Shown in pieces: positions 25,207-32,851 of a stretch of DNA of 64,000 nucleotides. Every line of letters begins with the position of its first letter. Position 1 is the first letter of the stretch. Origin of the DNA: a bacterium (lineage in GTDB: Bacteria > Vulcanimicrobiota > Xenobia > Xenobiales > JADMJV01); NCBI GenBank assembly GCA_018266105.1, contig JAFEBA010000016.1:72666-136665 (forward strand). The letters run 5' to 3'. The notes under the pieces are model-generated. The model worked only from the letters and a program-made list of their open reading frames with translations. It was not told the origin of the DNA and ran no database searches. The position numbers were made by a program, and so were the translations under genes.

Positions 25207-26334
25207 TCAGATGCCGACCCCTTGTTGGCGATAGAGTTCCACGATTTTCTGGGTGACCCGATCTGATGAAAACTCGGCCTGGACCAATTCCCGGGCAGCC
25301 GAGCCGAAGCTGGCTCGCAGTTCCTGGCTGGATGCCAGGCGAGTGATGGCCCGGGCCAGTCCTGCTGAGTCCCCAACATCCACGAGCAGGCCCGTTTTCT
25401 CCGGCAGCACCACTTCCCTCGAGCCGGGTGCGTCGGCTGCGATCAAAGGGCGGCCAGAGGCTGCCCCCTCAATCAGCGCTTTGGGTAGGCCTTCGCGGTG
25501 GGAAGGCAAGACCACAATATGGCAGTCCCGGATCTCTTGGGCAATATCCTGCGAGTAGCCCCGCAGTTGGACAAGGCCTTGCTCAACCCAGGCCTGCAGT
25601 TGCTCAGCTTTGATTGAGGTGGGGTGTCCTGGGTCCAGGTCTCCGGCCAGCACAAACTGGACCGCTGAGCCGCTTTGCTTGAGAATCTGAGCGGCCTGGA
25701 TATACTCATGGATGCCTTTGTCTCCTAAGAATCGTCCGATAAATAGAACCTTGATTGGCCCGTCCGGCTCGGCACTGGGACGATAATGCTGGCAGTCCAC
25801 ACCTGAGCCCCGAATCAGATGGAGGCTGTCGGCTCTACAGAGCTTGTTCTTCAGAAAGAAGTGCCGGTCGTCTTCGTTCTGTACAATGGTTTGATAGCCG
25901 GGGCCACTGAGGCTCAAGCGGTAGGCCAGCTTGGCCAGCGGCCGGGAGAACCGGTTGCGGTTAGGGTCCGTAAAGAGGTATCCCAGGCCGGTGATCGAGT
26001 TAAAAACAGTCACCTTTGCTCTAAGCCGGCAGACCAGACTATTGAACAGCACCGGCTTTAAGGTAAAATTGTGAACCAGGTCGGGCCTTCGCTCAAGCTG
26101 CAACTTTGCCAGCCGCCTCAGAAGGCCCAGATCACGCCCGAGGCTGAGCTTTCCCCTCCGGCTGTTCAGGGGATGAAAGACAAAGCCCAGGTCCTGGATT
26201 TTGTGGCCGTAGCCGGTTTGGTTGGCCAGTACCTCCACCCGACAGCCCAAATCGGCTAAAGTCTTGGCCAGGCTGCGCCGATTATGCAGGAAGTAACGGT
26301 CTTCACCTTCGACTAAAAAAACTCTCACTGGCAT
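25207..26334 (-). CDS. Glycosyltransferase family 4 protein
   Basis: 375 residues from the ATG at 26334. The longer reading frame adds 54 residues that overlap the divergent FecR gene and look unlike the family. The GT-B fold shows an N-terminal acceptor domain (VRVFLVEGEDRYFLHNRRSLAKTL) and a C-terminal donor domain. Landmarks of the donor domain are FIGRFLGDKGIHEY, a PSHREGLPKALIEGAA E-x7-E motif and LIAADAPGSREVV. It resembles WbpX/PglA-like transferases using UDP-HexNAc donors. It adds a sugar to the lipid-linked repeat unit in the cytoplasm. Single gene on this strand, convergent with the BY-kinase gene. Confidence 0.88.
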   Translation of the reverse strand: MPVRVFLVEGEDRYFLHNRRSLAKTLADLGCRVEVLANQTGYGHKIQDLGFVFHPLNSRRGKLSLGRDLGLLRRLAKLQLERRPDLVHNFTLKPVLFNSLVCRLRAKVTVFNSITGLGYLFTDPNRNRFSRPLAKLAYRLSLSGPGYQTIVQNEDDRHFFLKNKLCRADSLHLIRGSGVDCQHYRPSAEPDGPIKVLFIGRFLGDKGIHEYIQAAQILKQSGSAVQFVLAGDLDPGHPTSIKAEQLQAWVEQGLVQLRGYSQDIAQEIRDCHIVVLPSHREGLPKALIEGAASGRPLIAADAPGSREVVLPEKTGLLVDVGDSAGLARAITRLASSQELRASFGSAARELVQAEFSSDRVTQKIVELYRQQGVGI

Positions 26335-26426
26335 TGGGCTGGCGTTTGGGTCCGATAAAATCAAACCCTTCCCAGCGCTTGTTAAATCTTTGGTTTGCGA
26401 AGGAGATCCAGCCGGCTCGTCGCAGT

Positions 26427-26439
26427 CCTCCCTCGGAGG
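26427..26439 (+). promoter_or_regulatory. Hairpin covering the ribosome-binding site of the second FecR gene
   Basis: CCTCC (26427-26431) and GGAGG (26435-26439) form a 5-bp GC stem with a three-base loop. GGAGG is the Shine-Dalgarno sequence lying five bases before the GTG start at 26445, so the fold would hide it. Regulation of translation is an inference. Confidence 0.45.
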
Positions 26440-26444
26440 CGACT

Positions 26445-27218
26445 GTGAAACCCCTGAATATCCTTTTGGCCGGAGCTTCTCTGGCAGTCCTGGCAAGCTT
26501 GCCGGTCATCGGTGCTGGCTCCCCGCCCAGCCCTGCTGAAGTTGTACGCGGAGCAGCACACGCGGAGAAGTCGGCCGATCGACGAGGCGACTGGTTGGTG
26601 GCGAACGATTCCGAGGCGACCGTCCGGACGACGCGCGGAACTTTCCGTTTGAGCAAAGGAGCCTCCATCCGCGTCAACACAGACAAGAATTCCGTTGAGA
26701 CTCGCGGTCGCGTATTTTGCCGTGTGCACTCGAAAGAGTGGCTGAAGTTGTCCACGGGCAAGCGCAATGTCATCGTTAAAGACGCCGAGTTTGTTTTTGA
26801 CAGTGCTCACAATGGACAACTGCGGCTGATGGATGGCGAAGTTTATGCCGAGCGCGACCAGAGGAACATCTTCCGCACTGCTGCGGCTGATTGGACAGAT
26901 GAACGGGTCGCCCTGGACGGACCGGATGTTCGTAAGCGCAACCGTAAGCGCACTCGCTTTACCCAAGGTGAGGAAAATAAAGGCAAGCGTATCGGCGAAG
27001 ATGAGACTCCGACTCAGACTGCGTCTCCAGCCTACACTCCTACCCCCACCCCTACGCTGACCCCCCAGGTCTCGGCTTCTCCCCCTCCTCCTTCTCCCTC
27101 TCCACCTCCGGCCCAGGGCGGCGGCTCCAATCTGGCTCCGATTCTAGGTGGTGTTGCGGGTGCAGGTGGTCTGGCTGCCTACCTGGCAACCCGCGGGGAC
27201 AATAACGCCAGTCCCTGA
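26445..27218 (+). CDS. Exported FecR-domain protein with proline-rich linker (copy 2)
   Basis: 257 residues from the GTG at 26445, chosen because GGAGG lies five bases upstream and the product starts with a clear signal peptide (KPLNILLAGASLAVLASLPVIGAG). A FecR-like beta domain follows, with EVVRGAAHAEKS, RTTRGTFRLSKGASIRV and VKDAEFVFDS. Next come a basic segment, a Pro/Thr/Ser-rich linker (about 190-225) and a Gly-rich hydrophobic end (LAPILGGVAGAGGLAAYLA). The same layout as the protein at 8499 shows they are paralogues despite low identity. It is divergent from the GT4 gene and precedes the ligase/TPR gene. Confidence 0.75.
   Translation: MKPLNILLAGASLAVLASLPVIGAGSPPSPAEVVRGAAHAEKSADRRGDWLVANDSEATVRTTRGTFRLSKGASIRVNTDKNSVETRGRVFCRVHSKEWLKLSTGKRNVIVKDAEFVFDSAHNGQLRLMDGEVYAERDQRNIFRTAAADWTDERVALDGPDVRKRNRKRTRFTQGEENKGKRIGEDETPTQTASPAYTPTPTPTLTPQVSASPPPPSPSPPPAQGGGSNLAPILGGVAGAGGLAAYLATRGDNNASP
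27031..27125 (+). repeat. Low-complexity proline-rich coding tract
   Basis: C-rich stretch coding for alternating Pro-Thr and then Pro-Ser residues in the second FecR protein. It is likely an extended linker across the periplasm or wall and not a regulatory element. Confidence 0.7.
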
Positions 27219-27289
27219 TTGCGCCTTGGCGTGCGCTTGAGTTCGCCGCCAAGCCTCCTGGGCGTCCCTTCCTCGAGAGTGGGCAATTG

Positions 27290-29749
27290 ATGTCTAAATA
27301 CCCTGTCATTGAGCGATGCCTTGGCTGGGCTGCCCTGTTTGTCTGCGCGGTTTCGCTTTGGGGAAATCCAGGTGTGACGGCTCACGTGCCGGGATGGCTT
27401 TTTCTCTGCTCCGGACTGCTGGCGGCCGGCCTCAGCCTGTGCCACCTGCTGGGCGGCCAGCGAACAGCCTGGTTTATGGTTCCGCTTTTACTTCTGCCGC
27501 TTTGGGTTTGCCTGGGAAGTTGGAGTTCCCTCGACCAGCATTTGAGCCAGTTGTTCTCGGCCTCCGTCGTTGGCTACAGCTCTGTGGCGTTGGCTTTGCA
27601 GTCCTCTGCCAGGGCCAGCGCGTCGGCCTGGCGTTCTAATGTGCTCATTTTACTGGTCACCCTGGGCCTTTCGCTGACCTTTGGGCTGCATAGCCTGGCG
27701 CTTGAAGGCGGGCGCCTGAAAGCCAACTTTACAAATCCTGACTGCTACTGCGTGGTCTTGCTCTTTGGTTATTTTTTTGCCCAGGCCTTGCTTCTGGAGT
27801 CTGTCGGCATTTCGCGCGCCGTTTTCTCCGCTATCGTTTTGTTTTTTTTGTTGGGCATTTTTTTGACGGGCTCCCGTGCAGGCTGGGCGGGCTTGATGGG
27901 TGGCAGCTGTATCTTTTGCCTTACCCTGGCAGTCAGTCGCTCCGCCAAGGATCGGGTTGGGACTGTTTTGGTCGTCGGGCTTCCGCTTCTCTCGATTTTG
28001 TTGGCCGTACCATTTGCCGGAGAAAAGATTCTCAATCGGTTTGCTGGACTTTGGGACGGGCGAGAGCGAATGAGCCTTCAGACCCGCGTTGATGTGGCCA
28101 CTTACGGCCTGCGCAGCGCGGGCCGTTACTGGCTCAGCGGTGCCGGGGGCGGCTGTTTTCATCTGGCCTATCAGCAGGACCGACCCGAGTCCTCCCGAGC
28201 TGAAGGCTATATGAATGTGGCCCACAATGACTCGGTCCAGTGGGCGGTAGAGACCGGAGTTTTGGGTTTGCTGCTTTGGATAGCCTGTTTTGCCTGCGCA
28301 GCCCTGTGCGCCTGGAACAAGCATTCCGCTCCAACCGGACGGGTGGCCGGGGTGCTGGCCTTTTTATCCAGCTACTGGGCCTACAGCGTTTTCAATTTTG
28401 CCAGTCCGGTCCCGGCTGACCTGATCTGGTTAGGAGCCGGCCTTGGCCTTGCGGTCGCCATTCCAGAGACAAACCGATTCCGGGCAGGCTCGATGCCGAG
28501 AAGTTGGGGGCTCAAGCCGCTCTGGTTTCTGATGTTGGGTCTGGGACTGTACGTCTGCCGTCTTTCTGTTCTGGAGATCATGAACCTGAAGGCGCGAGAG
28601 CAGGCTCTGGCTTTGCAAGCTGAATTGAACTGGGAAACGGCTTACAGGGCTCTAGAAGTGGCTGCGGCTCGTCAACCTCAGGATGTGGGATTGCGCATCG
28701 AACTGGCGCGTTGCGGCGAGAGGCTGTTCTTTTTTACGGGCGGCTTGAAGTGGCTGCAGTCGAGCAGAGAACAACTCGAACAGGCGGTTGAACTCAGTCC
28801 AAGGAATCTCGATGCGGAAGTGGCCCTGGCCGAGAACTTGTCCAGTAGCGGGGCCCATCAGGACGCTCGCGAATTACTTCTGCAGTGCGAGAAATGGGCT
28901 CCGACCAACTCTCAGGTTCAACGAGCCCTGGCGCGCAACGCCATTTACGTGGGCAACTTTCAGGAGGCATTTCAACATATTCTGGCCCTGGGTAGCAGTC
29001 AGGGTTCCGGAGATCGCGCGGCTCTGTGCGAGTTACTTCTGGCCCTTGAGGAGAAGAAGAAGAACGCTGGAATCAGTCTGCTGACTTCTTTTTTTCAAGT
29101 CGCTCCCGACGACTACCGAGAACTGGCCACTGATTGTGCTCAGATGGCCAGGAATCAGAAGCGTTACGACTCTGCTGTTGCCTTCTATCAACTGGCCTCG
29201 CGTTGGGCCGTCCGCGATTTGAACGCCAAGTACGAATTAGCCCAGGCTTTAGGTGAAGCGGATCGGGGCCTTGAGAAGGAAGCTCTGCTGGAAGAACTTC
29301 GAGGCGAGATTCCTTTGGCTGAGGGTGGTGAGCTGGTCGGCAAGGTGTGGAAAGCGTGGGCTGAAGGGGAGCTTCAAAAGGGCCACGGCAAAATCGTGGC
29401 AGCCAAACTGGACGAATACTTGCTGCAAAGGCCCCGGGAGAACTGGCCCCGATTGCTGCTGGCCAGACGCCTTGAGAAAATGGGGCGCAGAGCGGACGCT
29501 CGCAACCTGTTGCGAGAGGGCATATCCTACGATGAGGATGGTTCACTCCGGACCGAGTTAGGTGATATGTGTCGGCGTCACGGTCTCTTTGCCATCGCAA
29601 GGAACTATTATCTCGACGCGCTACCCCTGGCGAAGGATCAGGCCGCACTAAGAGAGCGAATCGCACAGGTTCAGAAGCGTGCTGAAGGTGAAGAGGATTT
29701 GATGGTGGAGCAGCCAGATTCAACCGTTGACCAGGGTTCCCAGCACTGA
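27290..29749 (+). CDS. O-antigen ligase/polymerase family membrane protein with TPR domain
   Basis: 819 residues. The first 430 or so contain about a dozen membrane helices with the Wzy_C/WaaL landmarks: TGSRAGWAGLMG, the loop SGAGGGCF and HNDSVQWAVETG. The last 390 residues are soluble helical repeats of TPR type (for example ALEVAAARQPQDVGLRIELA and QAVELSPRNLDAEVALAENL). Ligase-TPR fusions are known in polysaccharide and pilin glycosylation systems, where the repeats bind partner proteins in the periplasm. It may polymerise repeat units or transfer chains to an acceptor. ATG at 27290 (a TTG one codon earlier is possible). Its 3' end overlaps the convergent ATPase gene by 30 bp. Confidence 0.82.
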   Translation: MSKYPVIERCLGWAALFVCAVSLWGNPGVTAHVPGWLFLCSGLLAAGLSLCHLLGGQRTAWFMVPLLLLPLWVCLGSWSSLDQHLSQLFSASVVGYSSVALALQSSARASASAWRSNVLILLVTLGLSLTFGLHSLALEGGRLKANFTNPDCYCVVLLFGYFFAQALLLESVGISRAVFSAIVLFFLLGIFLTGSRAGWAGLMGGSCIFCLTLAVSRSAKDRVGTVLVVGLPLLSILLAVPFAGEKILNRFAGLWDGRERMSLQTRVDVATYGLRSAGRYWLSGAGGGCFHLAYQQDRPESSRAEGYMNVAHNDSVQWAVETGVLGLLLWIACFACAALCAWNKHSAPTGRVAGVLAFLSSYWAYSVFNFASPVPADLIWLGAGLGLAVAIPETNRFRAGSMPRSWGLKPLWFLMLGLGLYVCRLSVLEIMNLKAREQALALQAELNWETAYRALEVAAARQPQDVGLRIELARCGERLFFFTGGLKWLQSSREQLEQAVELSPRNLDAEVALAENLSSSGAHQDARELLLQCEKWAPTNSQVQRALARNAIYVGNFQEAFQHILALGSSQGSGDRAALCELLLALEEKKKNAGISLLTSFFQVAPDDYRELATDCAQMARNQKRYDSAVAFYQLASRWAVRDLNAKYELAQALGEADRGLEKEALLEELRGEIPLAEGGELVGKVWKAWAEGELQKGHGKIVAAKLDEYLLQRPRENWPRLLLARRLEKMGRRADARNLLREGISYDEDGSLRTELGDMCRRHGLFAIARNYYLDALPLAKDQAALRERIAQVQKRAEGEEDLMVEQPDSTVDQGSQH

Positions 29750-30331
29750 GATTTTGGCATCTCGCAGGTCTTCGATAAAGTGTCCTTCAGGAACACCCTG
29801 GAATTTTCCGGCTCGCACAATGAGATAGCAGCCATCGACTCCTGTTCCAAGGGACAGTGCGTCGGAATTCAGGCTGAGGGCGGTGGTGTCTACCAGAATG
29901 CTGTCGTAGGCGGCTTTAAGTTCCGAGAACAAACGAGACACCTCGTCATTGCGGATTGCCTGTCGCACACCGGGCGCGCTCTGCCCTTGGGGTAACAGAT
30001 AGAAATTGTGTTGGTCCAGCTTGATGGGTTTGGCTGGCCGGCCTTGCAGGCAATCAAGCAGGCCAGGAGTCGATTCCAGTCCAAAAAGCGTGGTCAACGT
30101 TGGCTTGCTGAGATCTCCATCCACCAGCACGGTGCGAAACGCCATTTGGGCCAGGGTGGCCGCCAGGTTCGCGGCGAGAGAGGATTTGCCATCACCTTGC
30201 CAACAACTACAGAGCATAATGCAGCGATTCCCCAGGCGCAGTTCTTGCAGCAGGTGGTTTCGAAAGGCATAAACCTTGCGGCTCCAAGGATTTTCGGGTT
30301 GGCTCTCTACCAACAACGGGGATTCGGCCAT
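29720..30331 (-). CDS. BY-kinase/CpsD-like ATPase without tyrosine tail (copy 3)
   Basis: 203 residues, the same length as the copy at 7833. Walker A CWQGDGKSSL is near 45, Walker A' VLVDGDLSKPTL near 70 and a Walker B-like ILVDTTALS near 145, where the usual DTPPL has become DTTAL. The chain ends after VLGTLVNG with no tyrosine cluster. Loss of the tail and the altered Walker B loop suggest it no longer cycles like CpsD/Wzc; it may be a regulatory ATPase for one of the extra Wzz-like proteins. It is a single gene, convergent with the ligase/TPR gene (30-bp overlap) and divergent from the amidotransferase at 30378. Confidence 0.78.
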   Translation of the reverse strand: MAESPLLVESQPENPWSRKVYAFRNHLLQELRLGNRCIMLCSCWQGDGKSSLAANLAATLAQMAFRTVLVDGDLSKPTLTTLFGLESTPGLLDCLQGRPAKPIKLDQHNFYLLPQGQSAPGVRQAIRNDEVSRLFSELKAAYDSILVDTTALSLNSDALSLGTGVDGCYLIVRAGKFQGVPEGHFIEDLRDAKISVLGTLVNG

Positions 30332-30377
30332 TTTGAAGGGAGTTCGAGGCAGCTCAAGGGCAACCCTCGGTCACCGA

Positions 30378-31493
30378 ATGCATAAAATCTGTGCGCGTTG
30401 TGTGATGGACACGACCGATCCCGATATCCGCTTTGACTCTCAGGGTGTTTGTAACTACTGCCTTGATTGGGACCGAGTGCGCCCCAGGCGTCCCTACACC
30501 CAGGAGGACGTAGACAGACGCCTGGCCCGGATTGCGGATGAGATCAAGCGGGCCGGTCGTGGGCGTGAATATGATTGTGTGCTGGGAATCAGCGGGGGCG
30601 TGGACAGCGCCTATACCTGCCACCTGGCCAAACAATTAGGCCTGCGTCCACTGGTGGTGCACTGCGACAATGGTTGGAATAGCGACATTGCGGTGGAAAA
30701 CATCGCCAATCTGCTAAAAGGCTGCGACTATGACCTCTACACGGTGGTCATCGACTGGGAAGAGTTTCTGGATTTGCAACGTTCTTTCATTCGGGCCTCC
30801 GTGATGGACATCGAAATATTGACCGACCACGCGATGTTCGCCACCATCTTCAATGTGGCGCAGAAACATCAACTACGCTACTCCCTTACCGGCTGTAACA
30901 CGGCCACCGAGTCCAACATGCCGCCCACCTGGAACTGGATGAAGAGCGATCTGCGCAACATCAAAGCCATCCATCGGCGCTATGGGAGGGTGCCTCTCAA
31001 GACCTTTCCCATGCTGAATTTCTGGAAGTGGTTTGCCTATGATCGGCTCGGGTTGATGTGTAAATCCGTACCCATCCTTGACAGCACTCTCTACCGTCGG
31101 GATGAAGCCCTGCGCGTGTTGCGAGAGAATTACGGGTTTCGTGGCTACGGCGCCAAGCACTATGAATCCACCTTTACCAAGTTCTATCAGGCCTACATAC
31201 TGCCTCAAAAGTTTGGTATCGATAAGCGCAAACTGCATCTCTCCAGTCTGGTGACCAACGGCGAGTTGACTCGCGAAGAAGCGCTGGCCGAACTGGAGAA
31301 GCCACTTTACACCGAACTTGAGTTGCGTCGTGAAAAGGACTATGTGCTCAAGAAGTTGGGCTTCAGCGAATCCGAGTTTGATGAGATCATGCGCTTGCCG
31401 CCCGTTCCTCACTCAGCCTATCCTACCGACCGGCCGATCTTCGACCTGATCCGTAAGGTCTATCTGACTCTGCGCCGATTGATTCGCGGGTGA
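30378..31493 (+). CDS. wbpG: N-acetyl sugar amidotransferase (WbpG/PseA family, copy 2, orphan)
   Basis: 371 residues from the ATG at 30378, chosen because MHKICARCVMDTTDP is the family N-terminus; upstream in-frame codons overlap the divergent ATPase. Zinc-ribbon cysteines are at 5, 8, 25 and 28 and the PP-loop SGGVDSA at 72-78. It is clearly paralogous to the protein at 10675 along its whole length, including the C-terminal HYESTFTKFYQAY region. No HisH or HisF gene is beside it, so it may share the pair at 9331-10675 or use free ammonia. It is coupled to the Wzx flippase gene by a GTGA overlap. Confidence 0.88.
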   Translation: MHKICARCVMDTTDPDIRFDSQGVCNYCLDWDRVRPRRPYTQEDVDRRLARIADEIKRAGRGREYDCVLGISGGVDSAYTCHLAKQLGLRPLVVHCDNGWNSDIAVENIANLLKGCDYDLYTVVIDWEEFLDLQRSFIRASVMDIEILTDHAMFATIFNVAQKHQLRYSLTGCNTATESNMPPTWNWMKSDLRNIKAIHRRYGRVPLKTFPMLNFWKWFAYDRLGLMCKSVPILDSTLYRRDEALRVLRENYGFRGYGAKHYESTFTKFYQAYILPQKFGIDKRKLHLSSLVTNGELTREEALAELEKPLYTELELRREKDYVLKKLGFSESEFDEIMRLPPVPHSAYPTDRPIFDLIRKVYLTLRRLIRG

Positions 31494-32851
31494 GCAGTCA
31501 GCCGGGCCTCGGACCAAATCGAGGTTTCCTAAAAAAGGTTGCGGTTCTGAGCGGTGCCACGGCCCTGGGTCAGGTCTTGAGTTTTGCCGCATCCCCCCTG
31601 ATTACTCGATTGTTCACTCCTGCTGACTTCGGCGTAGCAGGAACATTTGCGGTTCTGGTCGGCTTGTTTCAGGTTGTGGCCAGTGGGCGTTATGAGAACG
31701 CCATACCGTTGCCGCGAAAAAGCCGAGAATCATTGCAGTTGGTTAAACTTTGCCTGGCTATCTTGTTGATTCTGGTCACGGCCTCCGTTCTGATCCTTGG
31801 GCTTTTTGGCCAGACCATGTGGCTTCCCCAACGGCTGGAGCCGCTCCGACCGCAGTTGATGTTCCTACCCTTGGGCTTCTTGGGTCTTGGCCTTTTTACT
31901 ATCGCCGAGTTTTGGGCGATTCGCCAGAGTTATTTTGGAGAGCTCTCCAAAACCAAGCTTTGGCAAGGTGTGGCCAGCGTAAGCGTGCAGCTTCTGACTG
32001 GCCTTCGTCATTGGGGCGGCAGAGGTTTGCTGGTGGCCTTCGTGGTTGGTCAGTCAGCTGGCGGACTGCGCCTGTGGAGACTGCTGTGGAGAGACCTGAA
32101 AGCCGATTCCGCGTCTCAAGAGCAGGCTGTGACCACGTTCGAGGTCGCACGGCGCTATCGCAACTTTCCTCTGGTTACGATTTGGGCTGCTTCGGCCAAG
32201 ATACTCGGCCAGTATTTTCCCATTCTGTTCTTTAGCGTTCACTACGGCCAGGAAGCCACCGGTTGGCTCACGATGGCACAAAGGATTCTGGCTCTGCCCC
32301 TGATTTTGGTGGGGGAGTCGGTCTCTCGTGCCTATCTAAACGCCGCCGCCCGGCTACGTAGTGAGCACCGGAGTGGGGAGCATCGGAAACTCTTCTTTCG
32401 GGTCGTGCAGGGACAGTTTGGCCTGGCGCTTTTTGTACTACTGCCGGGCTTACTTCTGGCCCCTCGTGGGTTTGAATACTTCTTCGGTGCGGCCTGGAGG
32501 GAGGCCGGTGTTTTCGCGCTTTGTTCTGGATTGGGTTTAGCGGCCCAACTCGTCGTGACGCCGATTCACTGCCAGTTGGACGTGGCCGAACGCCAGAGAC
32601 TGAGTCTGTTGGGAGAGGTCGTGCGCTGGTTCTGCCTGTTTGGCGCGGCTTACTGGACTCTGCACTCGGCTTTGGATGCAGCTCACTGCGCTTTCGCCTT
32701 TAGCTTGTCAAACGCAGTGTCGCTGAGCTTTATCTTTGGTCTTTGTTGCTGGTCTCTTGAGTGGGGCGCGGCCAGTTCGTCGACCGGCTTCCCACAGAAT
32801 GAGATTCCCTTACCTGCACTTGAAATTGTTCCATCCAGAGACCAAAGCTGA
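31490..32851 (+). CDS. wzx: Wzx-type polysaccharide flippase
   Basis: 453 residues with about twelve membrane helices and the MOP-superfamily N-terminus FLKKVAVLSGATALGQVLSFAASPLITRLFTPADFGVAGTF. The LFTPADFG loop after the first helix pair is characteristic of Wzx/RfbX. It moves undecaprenyl-linked repeat units from the cytoplasmic to the periplasmic face of the inner membrane. The GTG start overlaps the upstream amidotransferase stop (GTGA). The 3' end runs 122 bp into the convergent AsnB gene, beyond the last membrane helix. It is the only flippase in the window. Confidence 0.9.
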   Translation: MSSQPGLGPNRGFLKKVAVLSGATALGQVLSFAASPLITRLFTPADFGVAGTFAVLVGLFQVVASGRYENAIPLPRKSRESLQLVKLCLAILLILVTASVLILGLFGQTMWLPQRLEPLRPQLMFLPLGFLGLGLFTIAEFWAIRQSYFGELSKTKLWQGVASVSVQLLTGLRHWGGRGLLVAFVVGQSAGGLRLWRLLWRDLKADSASQEQAVTTFEVARRYRNFPLVTIWAASAKILGQYFPILFFSVHYGQEATGWLTMAQRILALPLILVGESVSRAYLNAAARLRSEHRSGEHRKLFFRVVQGQFGLALFVLLPGLLLAPRGFEYFFGAAWREAGVFALCSGLGLAAQLVVTPIHCQLDVAERQRLSLLGEVVRWFCLFGAAYWTLHSALDAAHCAFAFSLSNAVSLSFIFGLCCWSLEWGAASSSTGFPQNEIPLPALEIVPSRDQS

